This document shows positions 26,133 to 35,325 of a DNA stretch of 64,000 nt, piece by piece (the first letter of the stretch is position 1; each line of letters starts with the position of its first letter). The position numbers were made by a program, and so were the translations under genes. Origin of the DNA: Chloroflexota bacterium (GTDB taxonomy: Bacteria; Chloroflexota; Anaerolineae; Aggregatilineales; Phototrophicaceae); contig JAPOYS010000115.1 of the NCBI GenBank assembly GCA_026706455.1, forward strand, positions 1 through 64,000, read 5' to 3'. The notes under the pieces are model-generated. The model had not been told where the DNA came from. It saw only the letters and a list, made by a program, of their open reading frames with translations, and did no database searches.

Positions 26133-26861
26133 TTGAGCAATCCCTTCCTGAGCATCGTCATACCGGCGCACAATGAGGAGCGTCGGCTGCCGCCGAGCCT
26201 CGTCAAGATCGACCGCTTTCTAAAGCAACAAGCGTATGAAGCGGAGGTCATCGTTGTCGAAAATGGCAGCATTGACCGTACCTACGCCGTCGCGCTCGAA
26301 TGCGCCAAAGAGTATTCATTTCTTCGCGTCCTCCAAACCCCTGATGGCGCGCGCGGCAAAGGGCTGGCGGTCAAGCACGGCATGTTGGCGGCAAGCGGCG
26401 ATTGGCGCTTCATTTGCGACGCCGACTTGTCCATGCCCATTGACGGTTTAGTAAAGTTCCTGCCGCCTGAATCCGACGGCTACGACATTGTCATCGCCAG
26501 CCGCGAAGCCCCGGGCGCCGTGACAATCGACGAGCCAGAATACCGCCATGTGATGGGACGCATCGCAACATTCATCATCAAGTTTGCCGCTATCCGCGAT
26601 TATGAAGACACGCAGTGCGGCTTCAAGATGTTTAGCAGGTCTGTAGCGGAAGATCTCTTCGCCGTCCAGCGGATGAATGGAATCGGATTTGATGTTGAGC
26701 TTCTGTTCATCGCCAAACGGCGCGGTTACAAAGTGAAGGAAGTGCCGATCACCTGGTATTTCGATCCCTACTCGACCATGCGCCTTTGGGATGACTCGAT
26801 CAAGCTGTTGCGCGAGATTTGGCAGATACGGCGGAATTGGCGCCGAGGCTTATATGGCTGA
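26133..26861 (+). CDS. Glycosyltransferase family 2, dolichyl/polyprenyl-phosphate sugar synthase type
   Basis: A 242-residue GT2 of the ALG5/DPM1-like group: FLSIVIPAHNEERRLPPSL, VVENGSID, then FICDADLSMP with the catalytic DxD and DTQCGFKMFSR, which is typical of dolichyl-phosphate glucosyltransferases. It has no C-terminal membrane helices. It probably loads a sugar onto a polyprenyl phosphate carrier. It starts at TTG 26133 behind GGAGATGG and overlaps rnhB by eight bases. Confidence 0.87.
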   Translation: MSNPFLSIVIPAHNEERRLPPSLVKIDRFLKQQAYEAEVIVVENGSIDRTYAVALECAKEYSFLRVLQTPDGARGKGLAVKHGMLAASGDWRFICDADLSMPIDGLVKFLPPESDGYDIVIASREAPGAVTIDEPEYRHVMGRIATFIIKFAAIRDYEDTQCGFKMFSRSVAEDLFAVQRMNGIGFDVELLFIAKRRGYKVKEVPITWYFDPYSTMRLWDDSIKLLREIWQIRRNWRRGLYG

Positions 26862-27528
26862 GTGCGGCAAAGCCCCTAGGACGGCGAGCCTGCGGCACGA
26901 GCGCCACTACTTCCGGGCGGGCTGCCAACTCATTGTAGGCATTGATGAAGCCGGGCGCGGGCCTCTGGCTGGTCCGGTCGCCGCAGCCGCCGTTGCCTTG
27001 CCGCTGGAACGACGTGACCTGGCTTCAGCGCTGCGTGGACTGCGCGACAGCAAAGAGATGAGCGCCGCTCAGCGACTGCCGCTCAGCGAAACCGTCAAGG
27101 AGGTCGCCTCATACTGGGGTGTTGGACACAGCGATGTCGCCGAGATTGATCGTTGCGGCATCGTCGACGCGACGAAGGCGGCGATGCAGCGCGCCCTGGA
27201 CAAGGCGCTGCGCGGATCCGACAGAGCGCCCGACTGCCTGTTCCTGGATTATGTGAAGTGGCCCGAGCGCCTCGATATCCCGCAGGTGAGCATTGTGCGC
27301 GGCGACAAGCATTCGCTGTCGATCGCCTGCGCCAGCGTCCTGGCGAAAGTCTGGCGCGATCGCTTCATGATCGAACTGGACGACAAGTACAGCGAATATG
27401 GTTTCGCGCAGCACAAGGGCTATGGAACGGCGGCGCATCTAGCCGCCCTGCGCCGCTTCGGTCCCTGCGCGGCGCATCGGCGTTCTTTCAAGCCGGTATT
27501 TGAACTGATCGAAGGCGAGCTCCAATAG
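26854..27528 (+). CDS. rnhB: Ribonuclease HII
   Basis: A 224-residue RNase HII that cleaves RNA in RNA-DNA hybrids and single ribonucleotides in DNA. Catalytic motifs are intact: IVGIDEAGRGPLAGPVAA, the third Asp in LFLDYVKW, and AQHKGYGTAAHL. The ATG at 26854 overlaps the glycosyltransferase stop by eight bases, so this housekeeping gene is translationally coupled inside the polysaccharide operon. Confidence 0.93.
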   Translation: MAECGKAPRTASLRHERHYFRAGCQLIVGIDEAGRGPLAGPVAAAAVALPLERRDLASALRGLRDSKEMSAAQRLPLSETVKEVASYWGVGHSDVAEIDRCGIVDATKAAMQRALDKALRGSDRAPDCLFLDYVKWPERLDIPQVSIVRGDKHSLSIACASVLAKVWRDRFMIELDDKYSEYGFAQHKGYGTAAHLAALRRFGPCAAHRRSFKPVFELIEGELQ

Positions 27529-27598
27529 CGCCTTTTGCCGCCAACCGCGCCTTGGCGAGCCTGTGTTATCATCGGATGGAGCCTGTCGGGATATTCGC

Positions 27599-28738
27599 TT
27601 GAAGATCGCACTGGCGCATGACTGGCTGAATCAGATTGGCGGCGCGGAAGATGTGCTTGACGCGCTGCTGCAGATTTACCCCGTCAGCCCCGTTTACACC
27701 AGCATCTTCGCCAAGTCGTTCATGCCAGGACACTTGCAGGACCGAGACATACAAACGTTGTGGCTTGACCGGCTGCCCGCAATCCATCGCCGGCATCAGG
27801 CCTACTTGCCGCTCTATCCACTCGCCTGGAACAACCTGAAAATCGATGGCTATGACGTAATTCTGAGCAACAAGAGCGGTTTCTGCCACGGCTTGCGTTT
27901 TCCGCCACATTGCTTGCACATCTGCTATTGCCTGACGCCGACGCGTTATGTCTGGCAATTGGACAATTATTTGGTCGGCGAGGAAATTGGCAGAGCCGCC
28001 GCCAACCTGCTGAGGCCTCTGGTCGCTCTGCTGCGGCGCTGGGATTACGCGGCGGCGCAACGCGTCTCGCACTTCATCGCCATCAGCTCGGCAGTAAAGA
28101 AGCGCATCAGCCGTTACTATGATCGCGAATCGGTCGTCATTTATCCGCCGGTAGACACGAGACGTTTTGAGTCGGCGGCAGCGGAAGATCCCGATGATTA
28201 TTATCTTGTTGTATCCCGTCTCGTCCCATACAAGCGCATTGACCTCGCAGTGCGCGCCGCGACCGAACTGGGTCTCAAGCTGAAGATCGCCGGCGCCGGG
28301 CGTGACGAAGAGCGGCTGCGGTCCTTGGCGGGCGATTGCGTCGAGTTTCTCGGTTTCGCGCCTGAGTCGGAATTGCCCCGCCTGATGGGACGCTGCCGGG
28401 CGCTTATCTTTCCCGGACTGGAAGATTTCGGCATCGCGCCTGTACAAGCGCAAGCCAGCGGTCGTCCGGTTATCGCTTTTGCTGGCGGCGGCGCGCTCGA
28501 TACCATAATCCCGGGACTAACCGGCGAGCATTTCCACCACCAGACGGTGGACAGTCTAAAAGAAGTCTGGCGAAAGTTCGACCATCAAGCGTACAATCCG
28601 GAGTTGATGCGCGGCCACGCGAAAGCGTTCGATACGAGCGTCTTTGCCGAACGCATTCAGACTTTCATTGAGCAAGCCTGGCAGGCGCATCAGGCGAAAC
28701 GGGACTTCAGTTTCCGTGACCCGGTCGTGGCTGGATAG
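27599..28738 (+). CDS. Glycosyltransferase family 4 (GT-B)
   Basis: A 379-residue GT-B enzyme. The N-terminal domain begins IALAHDWLNQIGGAEDVL, which is typical of the WbaZ-like mannosyl/rhamnosyltransferases. The C-terminal donor-binding region holds SRLVPYKRIDLAVRAA and FPGLEDFGIAPVQAQASGRP, the EX7E-type motif area. I place the start at TTG 27599 because the fold begins there; ATG 27563 would add 12 residues. Confidence 0.88.
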   Translation: MKIALAHDWLNQIGGAEDVLDALLQIYPVSPVYTSIFAKSFMPGHLQDRDIQTLWLDRLPAIHRRHQAYLPLYPLAWNNLKIDGYDVILSNKSGFCHGLRFPPHCLHICYCLTPTRYVWQLDNYLVGEEIGRAAANLLRPLVALLRRWDYAAAQRVSHFIAISSAVKKRISRYYDRESVVIYPPVDTRRFESAAAEDPDDYYLVVSRLVPYKRIDLAVRAATELGLKLKIAGAGRDEERLRSLAGDCVEFLGFAPESELPRLMGRCRALIFPGLEDFGIAPVQAQASGRPVIAFAGGGALDTIIPGLTGEHFHHQTVDSLKEVWRKFDHQAYNPELMRGHAKAFDTSVFAERIQTFIEQAWQAHQAKRDFSFRDPVVAG

Positions 28739-28746
28739 GTGAATTT

Positions 28747-29424
28747 ATGGGGTTCAACGCATTGGTCCAGATTATATTGCGGCGTTGGTGGTTGATCGTG
28801 CTGCCGCTCGTTTTGAGCGCCGTCATCGCGCTTCCTGAATTGCTCGGAGGCAGTTCGGCGGCGCCAACCGGATTCACCGCTGAGATACGGTATAGCGCAG
28901 CTCAGCGCCTGGATATATCGCAGCAAGACGGAGACTACGCCGACGTCTGGATCGCGTCAGAATACACAGTTCACGCCTTGACTGATTGGGTGCGCAGTTC
29001 CAGTTTCCGCGCTGAAATCGAGGTCGCGCTGGGCGATTCAGAAGTCACGCTGGCGGGCTTGGGCATTGCGGCCGACAATGTTCGCAGCATCGGCGTCGTG
29101 TACCTCAGCCACGTACGGAGCGAATCACTGAGCGCTATCGCCGACGCGGCCGTTCTCGTCTTAAGCAGCCGCAGCGAAAGCTACTTCCCGCAATTCGGCG
29201 GCGAGTCGGCCCAGGTTACCATATTGCAGCAACCCGCCGTCGCCGCGGCGCCGCCAGCCTTGACAAACCGTTTTGCGCCCTTCATCCGAATGGGAATTGC
29301 GCTTTTGATTGGTATTGCCATCGCGTTCTTCGCCGAATTTCTCGACCCTACTATCTATCATCGGGACGATCTGCGCCGGTTGGGGATGCCAATCATGGCC
29401 AGCATTCCCAAGGAGCGCGCGTAG
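28747..29424 (+). CDS. Wzz/chain-length-determinant-like membrane protein
   Basis: A 225-residue protein with a helix at residues 9-32 (ILRRWWLIVLPLVLSAVIAL), a periplasmic-type region of about 145 residues, and a second helix near residue 180 followed by EFLDPTIYHRDDLRRLGMPI. That is the end of Wzz/YveK polysaccharide copolymerases, where they contact the BY-kinase. The usual Pro-rich motif before the second helix is present only as a Pro/Ala stretch. It is probably the partner of the ATPase at 21270. Confidence 0.75.
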   Translation: MGFNALVQIILRRWWLIVLPLVLSAVIALPELLGGSSAAPTGFTAEIRYSAAQRLDISQQDGDYADVWIASEYTVHALTDWVRSSSFRAEIEVALGDSEVTLAGLGIAADNVRSIGVVYLSHVRSESLSAIADAAVLVLSSRSESYFPQFGGESAQVTILQQPAVAAAPPALTNRFAPFIRMGIALLIGIAIAFFAEFLDPTIYHRDDLRRLGMPIMASIPKERA

Positions 29425-29485
29425 CCAGAATTCGCGCCCGCATTTCGGTTGCAGTCCAACCCGAGTTGCTTCAGGAGACGGAAGC

Positions 29486-30256
29486 GTGGCTGAGGCATTC
29501 AACTTGAACGGGCGAGTCGCCATCGTAACCGGCGCCTCGCGTGGCATCGGCCGCGCAATAGCGGAGGTTTATGCGCGCGCCGGCGCCAAGGTGGCGCTCG
29601 CCAGCCGCAAACAAGACGCCCTTGACGAAGCCGCGGAAGCAATATGCGCAGGAGGCGGCGAAGCAATCGGCATCGCCGCGCATAATGGCGACAGGGACGC
29701 GCTTTTCGCCCTGGTGGATCGAACGCTTAGCCAGTTCGGCCGGCTGGACATCCTGGTCAATAACGCGGCGACCAATCCGCACTTCGGCGCCACGCTCGAT
29801 GCAGCCGACAGTTACTGGCGCAAGACCATTGAGGTAAACCTGATGGGCAACGTCTGGCTATCGCAAGCGGCGGTGCAAGCCATGCGGCGCAGCGGAGGCG
29901 GCAAGATCATCAATGTGGCGTCCATCGTCGGCTTGACGCCAGGAAGAAATCAGGGGATCTACAGCGCTACAAAAGCGGCTGTCATTAGCTTGACCAAGAC
30001 CTTGGCGGTCGAATTGGGCAGCGACAATATCCAGGTGAACGCGATCGCGCCCGGCTTGGTGCAGACCAAGTTTGCGCAAGCGCTTTGGGGGAATCCGGAT
30101 CTGCTGGCGCCTGTCTTGAAGCGGACGCCGGCGGGGCGCATCGGTCAGCCGCAGGACATGACTGGCATCGCGCTGTTTCTGGCAGCGCCGGCGTCGGACT
30201 TTACGACCGGCGCCGTGTTTGTGCTTGACGGCGGGGTTAGCGCGCAATCGATCTGA
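29486..30256 (+). CDS. SDR family oxidoreductase
   Basis: A 256-residue classical short-chain dehydrogenase. The cofactor motif is AIVTGASRGIGRAIAEVY, then DILVNNAATNPHFG. The catalytic Ser is in INVASIVGL and the Tyr-Lys pair in GIYSATKAAVISL. The C-terminal FTTGAVFVLDGG is typical. The substrate is unknown (3-oxoacyl or alcohol type). It starts at GTG 29486 with AGGAGA seven bases upstream. Confidence 0.87.
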   Translation: MAEAFNLNGRVAIVTGASRGIGRAIAEVYARAGAKVALASRKQDALDEAAEAICAGGGEAIGIAAHNGDRDALFALVDRTLSQFGRLDILVNNAATNPHFGATLDAADSYWRKTIEVNLMGNVWLSQAAVQAMRRSGGGKIINVASIVGLTPGRNQGIYSATKAAVISLTKTLAVELGSDNIQVNAIAPGLVQTKFAQALWGNPDLLAPVLKRTPAGRIGQPQDMTGIALFLAAPASDFTTGAVFVLDGGVSAQSI

Positions 30257-30309
30257 TTGGCTGACGAACAGGTGCGGGCTAAACTGATAGCCGGGTGGGG
30301 CCTGGTCGT

Positions 30310-30879
30310 TCAGCGAGTATCCTTATCTTCTAATTCATGCCCCGCTTGGTCGCCCGCTGCCGCCCCTTCGAGGATCAACTCAGCCTCGGCCAGGCCGCCT
30401 GCCTCGACTGGACTCGCGCCTGCCTCGGGCGAGTCATCGCCTGCGGCCGATTCTTCGTCCGTCGTCGGGCGGGTCGCTGAATGACCGGCCATCGTGATTT
30501 TGCCGTCAATGAAGGCGCCCTCTTCAGTGGTCAAAGCCGTGGCGTTGATATCGCCCCAGATGCGGCCCGTCCGCAGCAGCTGCACCTTGTTGCCAGTCAC
30601 GTTGCCGCGCACCGTACCGGCGATGGAAATGTTGCGCGCGTGAATGTCGGCCTGAATATCAGCCGATTCTCCTACAAGGATATTGCCGCTGACCTCCAGC
30701 GAGCCGGCAAACTGACCATCCATGCGAACATTGCCCGAGCTAGCGAAGCTGCCGTCAAAGCTCGTATTTGAACCGATGACCGTGTCGAAGCCTACAGGCC
30801 GGCCGCTCGTTGCTTCCGGCGCCGCCTCCTGCGCTTCCGTTTCCATTTGCCCGCGCCGATTGGCGAAGAACGCGCTCAT
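30310..30879 (-). CDS. Bactofilin (polymer-forming cytoskeletal protein)
   Basis: A 189-residue bactofilin. The core from about residue 35 to 130 is the right-handed beta-helix with its repeating Gly and hydrophobic pattern (for example ILVGESADIQADIHARNISI and VRGNVTGNKVQLLRTGRI). The first 30 and last 50 residues are disordered and acidic, as in the family. It would form non-polar filaments at the membrane, often tied to envelope or polysaccharide assembly. It converges on the SDR gene. Confidence 0.9.
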   Translation of the reverse strand: MSAFFANRRGQMETEAQEAAPEATSGRPVGFDTVIGSNTSFDGSFASSGNVRMDGQFAGSLEVSGNILVGESADIQADIHARNISIAGTVRGNVTGNKVQLLRTGRIWGDINATALTTEEGAFIDGKITMAGHSATRPTTDEESAAGDDSPEAGASPVEAGGLAEAELILEGAAAGDQAGHELEDKDTR

Positions 30880-30974
30880 GTTACTCCCTCGTTAGCTCGA
30901 CTCTGTTTTGGATACCATTTGTCCGGGAGCGCATAATCCATTGGCTGTGCGCTCGCCCTCGATTTCGCCCGGCT

Positions 30975-31940
30975 TCAATAGGCTATGGGCGCGCGCAAGC
31001 GAAAATGATCAAGGCGCGAAAGCTCCCTGACTTGCTCGGCCGCCCGATAACTGCTGCGCACCAGGGGACCGCTTTCCACCCATTTGAAGCCCATCTGCAG
31101 ACCCAGCGTTCGCAGTTGGTCGAATTCAGCCGGCGTGTAATAGCGCTCGATCGGCAGGTGGCGCTTGCTCGGCTGCAGGTACTGACCAAGCGTGAGTATA
31201 TCAACGCCGACGTCGACCAGGTCCGCCATCGTCGATTGCACTTCGGCAAGCGTTTCTCCCAAACCAAGCATAATGCCACTCTTGGTCAAGACCTTCGAAT
31301 CCATTCGCTTGGCATTCTGCAATGTGCCCAGCGCCCAGCTGTAGCGATCCTGGGGCTGCACACGCTTGAACAGACGCGGCACGGTCTCGACGTTGTGGTT
31401 GAGGATCTCGGGCTGCGCCGCCATCACGATCTGCAGCGCCGGTTCACTGCCTTTGAAGTCCGGTATCAACACCTCAACCGAACAGCCGGGCTGCAACTGA
31501 CGGATCCGCCGAATCACCATTGCGAATAGAGGCGCGCCGCCATCCGGGCGATCATCGCGATTGACGCTCGTAATCACAACATGCTGCAAGCCCATCGCGC
31601 GAACGCTCTCGGCGATTCGATTCGGCTCGCCCCAGTCAAGCGGATTTGGCAGCCCGGTCTTGATATCGCAGAAACCGCAGCTGCGCGTACAGGTATCGCC
31701 CATCATCAAAAAGGTGGCTGTGCCCTTGCCCCAGCACTCGCCCAAATTCGGGCATTGCGCTTCCTCGCAGACCGTATGCAGTGTTTTCTTGCGCATCAAC
31801 GCGCGAACGCGCTCGTACTGCGAGCCGCTTGGCGCGCGAACGCGGATCCAGGGCGGTCGGCGGCGCGGCGTCTTGGGGTCGGGCTGCCAGTCGCCGGCTG
31901 TCGTCACCGGTATCAGATCGGGTTCGATCGGTATGCTCAA
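30975..31940 (-). CDS. lipA: Lipoyl synthase
   Basis: A 321-residue radical SAM enzyme that inserts two sulfurs into protein-bound octanoate. Both cluster motifs are intact: [12 protein letters not shown] (CX4CX5C, auxiliary) and CTRSCGFC (CX3CX2C, radical SAM). The C-terminal RSSYRA supplies the auxiliary-cluster serine. I chose TTG 31940, which has GGAG seven bases upstream; an ATG at 31994 overlaps a TATAAT and is unlikely to be translated. No lipB is nearby. Confidence 0.94.
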   Translation of the reverse strand: MSIPIEPDLIPVTTAGDWQPDPKTPRRRPPWIRVRAPSGSQYERVRALMRKKTLHTVCEEAQCPNLGECWGKGTATFLMMGDTCTRSCGFCDIKTGLPNPLDWGEPNRIAESVRAMGLQHVVITSVNRDDRPDGGAPLFAMVIRRIRQLQPGCSVEVLIPDFKGSEPALQIVMAAQPEILNHNVETVPRLFKRVQPQDRYSWALGTLQNAKRMDSKVLTKSGIMLGLGETLAEVQSTMADLVDVGVDILTLGQYLQPSKRHLPIERYYTPAEFDQLRTLGLQMGFKWVESGPLVRSSYRAAEQVRELSRLDHFRLRAPIAY

Positions 31941-31992
31941 TTCGATGCTCCAACATGGATCAGGGCGGGAAAAACGCAAAGCTTCCCGACTC

Positions 31993-31998
31993 ATTATA
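31993..31998 (-). promoter_or_regulatory. -10 box of probable lipA promoter
   Basis: A perfect TATAAT on the minus strand about 53 bases upstream of the preferred lipA start. The -35 region is GC-rich and not recognisable. Confidence 0.4.
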
Positions 31999-32110
31999 TA
32001 ACAATCTGCGCCGCGTCCGCTATGGCGACTGGGCATCAGAAGCGCGGCTGTCGGTGAATCGCGAGCCTTGTGTTATGCTAAGAGGCGAGCCTCGAGGCGC
32101 GCGTGCGGCA

Positions 32111-33196
32111 ATGAGAACCATTACACTCAAGAACGTCAGCAAGACCTTTTACGACAAGAGTCGCAAGCTGACGCCAGTTCTGGCCATCAAGGACTTCAAC
32201 CTGCGCGTGGACGATGGCGAGGCGGTTGTGCTATTGGGTCCCAGCGGCTGCGGCAAAACGACGCTCTTGCGCCTGATCGCCGGGCTGGATGACCCTGACG
32301 CCGGCGAAATCTATTACAACGACATCCCGCTGGATGCCATACCGATAGAAGAGCGCGGCATCGGCATGGTCTTTCAGAATTATGTATTGATCCCGCATTG
32401 GGAAAGCCGCAAGACGGTCGGGTTCTTTTTGCGCTTGCGAGACCGGGAGCAAGAGGTGCCGGCGCATGTCAATACCGTCGCCAAGATAACCGGCGTTGAT
32501 ATTGAAAGTCTGATGGGCCGCTTCCCGCGTCACCTTTCGGGGGGCGAAAAGCAGCGCGTGTCCATCGCTCGCGCGTTTGCTCGCGACCTGGAACTGCTGC
32601 TATTCGACGAACCCTTTGCCAATCTGGATGCCAAGTTCCGCTCGCAGGCGCGCGTCGAGTTGAAACGGCTCATCCAAGAATTCAATGTCACGCTCGTATA
32701 CGTGACGCATGATCAGGTGGAGGCGATGAGCGTCGCCGATCGCATTGTCGTGATCAACGCGGGCCGCATCGTGCAATCCGGACCCTACCATGCCCTGCAT
32801 GACGACCCGGACAGTCTCTTCGTCGCCCAGTTTCTTGGAACGCCGACCATTAACACCTTTTGGGGGCGCGTGAGCGATGGCGCTTGGGACGGCAGCTATA
32901 TGGGGCGAGTCGCTTTGCCGCGGCCGCAGCGGGACGGCAGTGAAATCATCGTCGGAATTCGCCCAGAGTTTATCAAGATCTGCGATGCAGGCGCCGGCAT
33001 ACCGGCGACAATTGAGCGGGTCATCCCTTTCTACGCCGAGAAATATACTTTGCTTGAAGTCTGGCTGCGCAAGCGCCGCTGGCGAATCCAGGTTCCGCTA
33101 CATGAGTTTTTCCAGCCGGGCGAAACCGTGCACTGCCTGCTTGATTGGTCGCGCGCGCTCTTCTTTAACGCGCAATCAGGCGAACGCATACGCTAG
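32111..33196 (+). CDS. ABC transporter ATP-binding protein, importer type (CysA/PotA/ModC-like)
   Basis: A 361-residue ATPase. The first 235 residues are the nucleotide-binding domain: Walker A LLGPSGCGKTTLLRL, signature LSGGEKQRVSIARA, Walker B ELLLFDEPFANLD and the switch His in VYVTHDQVEAM. The last 120 residues look like a TOBE-type regulatory domain (IIVGIRPEFIKI). No permease or binding protein adjoins it; modAB at 43-45 kb lacks an ATPase and is one possible partner. Its stop overlaps that of the convergent ComEA-like gene. Confidence 0.87.
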   Translation: MRTITLKNVSKTFYDKSRKLTPVLAIKDFNLRVDDGEAVVLLGPSGCGKTTLLRLIAGLDDPDAGEIYYNDIPLDAIPIEERGIGMVFQNYVLIPHWESRKTVGFFLRLRDREQEVPAHVNTVAKITGVDIESLMGRFPRHLSGGEKQRVSIARAFARDLELLLFDEPFANLDAKFRSQARVELKRLIQEFNVTLVYVTHDQVEAMSVADRIVVINAGRIVQSGPYHALHDDPDSLFVAQFLGTPTINTFWGRVSDGAWDGSYMGRVALPRPQRDGSEIIVGIRPEFIKICDAGAGIPATIERVIPFYAEKYTLLEVWLRKRRWRIQVPLHEFFQPGETVHCLLDWSRALFFNAQSGERIR

Positions 33197-33789
33197 TCGA
33201 ACGCGATCAATTCGCGCAATCCCTCCAAGGTTGCCGGTCCAATGCCCGGCACCTCATCCAGATCTGCTAGACTGGCAAATGGGCTCACTTGTTCTCTGTA
33301 CTGGATAATGCGCGACGCTGCCACCGGTCCAATGCGCGGCAGGGTTTCAAGCTCCTCTTGCGTCGCCGAATTGATCCTTACCAGCGCGCCACCCGAGGGC
33401 GTTGGCAAGTCTATGTCAACATTTCTCGGCTCGCTCGAAGGCACGTGCACATGATCGCCATCGCGGAGCAATCCCGCCAGATTGACGAGCGTCTTGTTGG
33501 CAAGCTCAGTGAAGCCGCCAGCGGCCGCCAAGGCATCGGAGACGCGGCTCCCGTTTGGCAGCAGGTGCGTGGTCCCGGGCCGCGTTACCTCGCCGGTGAC
33601 GTAGATCAGTATCGGCCGAGGCGTCGCTGTTGGCGCCGGCGTCGCCGTCGGCTCTGGCGGCATGATCGTGATGTGAATCGGCTCGGGCCGCGAGAGCAGA
33701 AGCGCCACCCCGCCCAAGGCAATCAGCGTGGCGAGCGCCAGGAAAATAACAACTGTCATCCACGGCGATGTCATAAGAATCGAACTCAA
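33193..33789 (-). CDS. ComEA-like helix-hairpin-helix protein with SLBB domain
   Basis: A 198-residue membrane-anchored protein. Residues 10-32 form a helix (MTVVIFLALATLIALGGVAL). A Pro/Thr-rich linker and an SLBB-like domain follow (YVTGEVTRPGTTHLLPNGSR). Two helix-hairpin-helix motifs close the protein (LETLPRIGPVAASRIIQYR and DEVPGIGPATLEGLREL). This matches the DNA receptor ComEA of natural transformation; no other com gene is in the window. A weak -10 (TAGAAT) lies about 35 bases upstream. Confidence 0.87.
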   Translation of the reverse strand: MSSILMTSPWMTVVIFLALATLIALGGVALLLSRPEPIHITIMPPEPTATPAPTATPRPILIYVTGEVTRPGTTHLLPNGSRVSDALAAAGGFTELANKTLVNLAGLLRDGDHVHVPSSEPRNVDIDLPTPSGGALVRINSATQEELETLPRIGPVAASRIIQYREQVSPFASLADLDEVPGIGPATLEGLRELIAFD

Positions 33790-33843
33790 AACGATTTGAT
33801 ATCGATGGGAAACATTCTATCGCAGCCGATTTTGGAGTTCGCT

Positions 33844-34395
33844 CTAGTCTTCCACCCAAACCGGCAAATGCCCTAAGGCGACGATATCGTACCATTGCGC
33901 GCGATCGCCTTCGGTGAATATCGCCGCTTCAGCCACGACAATTGCGCCCGCCTTGTCCATAATCAGACGCATACCCTGGAGCGTGCTGCCGGTCGAGATC
34001 ACGTCATCGACGATGGCGACCCGCCTGCCAGCGACCAATTTGCGATCTTTGGCGTCCAGGAAGAGCGTCTGCGGCTGGCCTGTCGTGATGCTCAGCGTTT
34101 CGCTCTGCAGCGCGTCGCCCATATAGGGCTTATGCGTCTTGCGCAGGACGACGTAGGGCAATTGCATGGCTGAACCAATCGCATGCGCGAGCGGAATGGA
34201 CTTGGCTTCAGCCGTGACCAATACTTCTATTTCGCGGTTTGCCAACTGCTTGGCCAGTTCTGCGCTGGCGACGTTGACAAATTCATAATCGCCAAGAATA
34301 TTGACTATCGCTATCTTGACGCCCGGCTTGATTTCCATAAGCGGCAAATCGCGCTTGACGCCGGCAACGTCTACTGAATGAAATTCGGCGGCCAT
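33844..34395 (-). CDS. apt: Adenine phosphoribosyltransferase
   Basis: A 183-residue purine-type phosphoribosyltransferase. The PRPP loop is VAIVDDVISTGSTLQGMR, and VLVTAEAKSIPLAHAIG and VVLRKTHKPYMGDAL fit adenine/xanthine phosphoribosyltransferases. It salvages adenine with PRPP to AMP. The ATG at 34395 has AAGGAAG upstream. Adenine is the likeliest base, but xanthine-type relatives share these motifs. Confidence 0.85.
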   Translation of the reverse strand: MAAEFHSVDVAGVKRDLPLMEIKPGVKIAIVNILGDYEFVNVASAELAKQLANREIEVLVTAEAKSIPLAHAIGSAMQLPYVVLRKTHKPYMGDALQSETLSITTGQPQTLFLDAKDRKLVAGRRVAIVDDVISTGSTLQGMRLIMDKAGAIVVAEAAIFTEGDRAQWYDIVALGHLPVWVED

Positions 34396-34435
34396 GGGTC
34401 TTCCTTTTTTTCCGATGCTACATCGACATCGCCCG

Positions 34436-34441
34436 ATTATA
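34436..34441 (-). promoter_or_regulatory. -10 box of probable apt promoter
   Basis: TATAAT on the minus strand, 41 bases before apt, with GTTTAA 16 bases further upstream. It separates apt from the ABC gene that precedes it. Confidence 0.4.
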
Positions 34442-34466
34442 GCGCGACTGAATTGCGCGTTAAACG

Positions 34467-35243
<777 letters not shown>

Positions 35244-35325
35244 ATGTGTTCTCGCTCCACCTGAATCCGCGGCGAGGCTGTTTCAAGCCAGGCGCGCAGC
35301 GCGTGACCGCGCGCCCAATCGCCGG

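Noticed and set aside
30975..32036. A longer LipA from 32036 or 31994
   Set aside because: The 31994 ATG lies inside a TATAAT and the longer leader has no family similarity.
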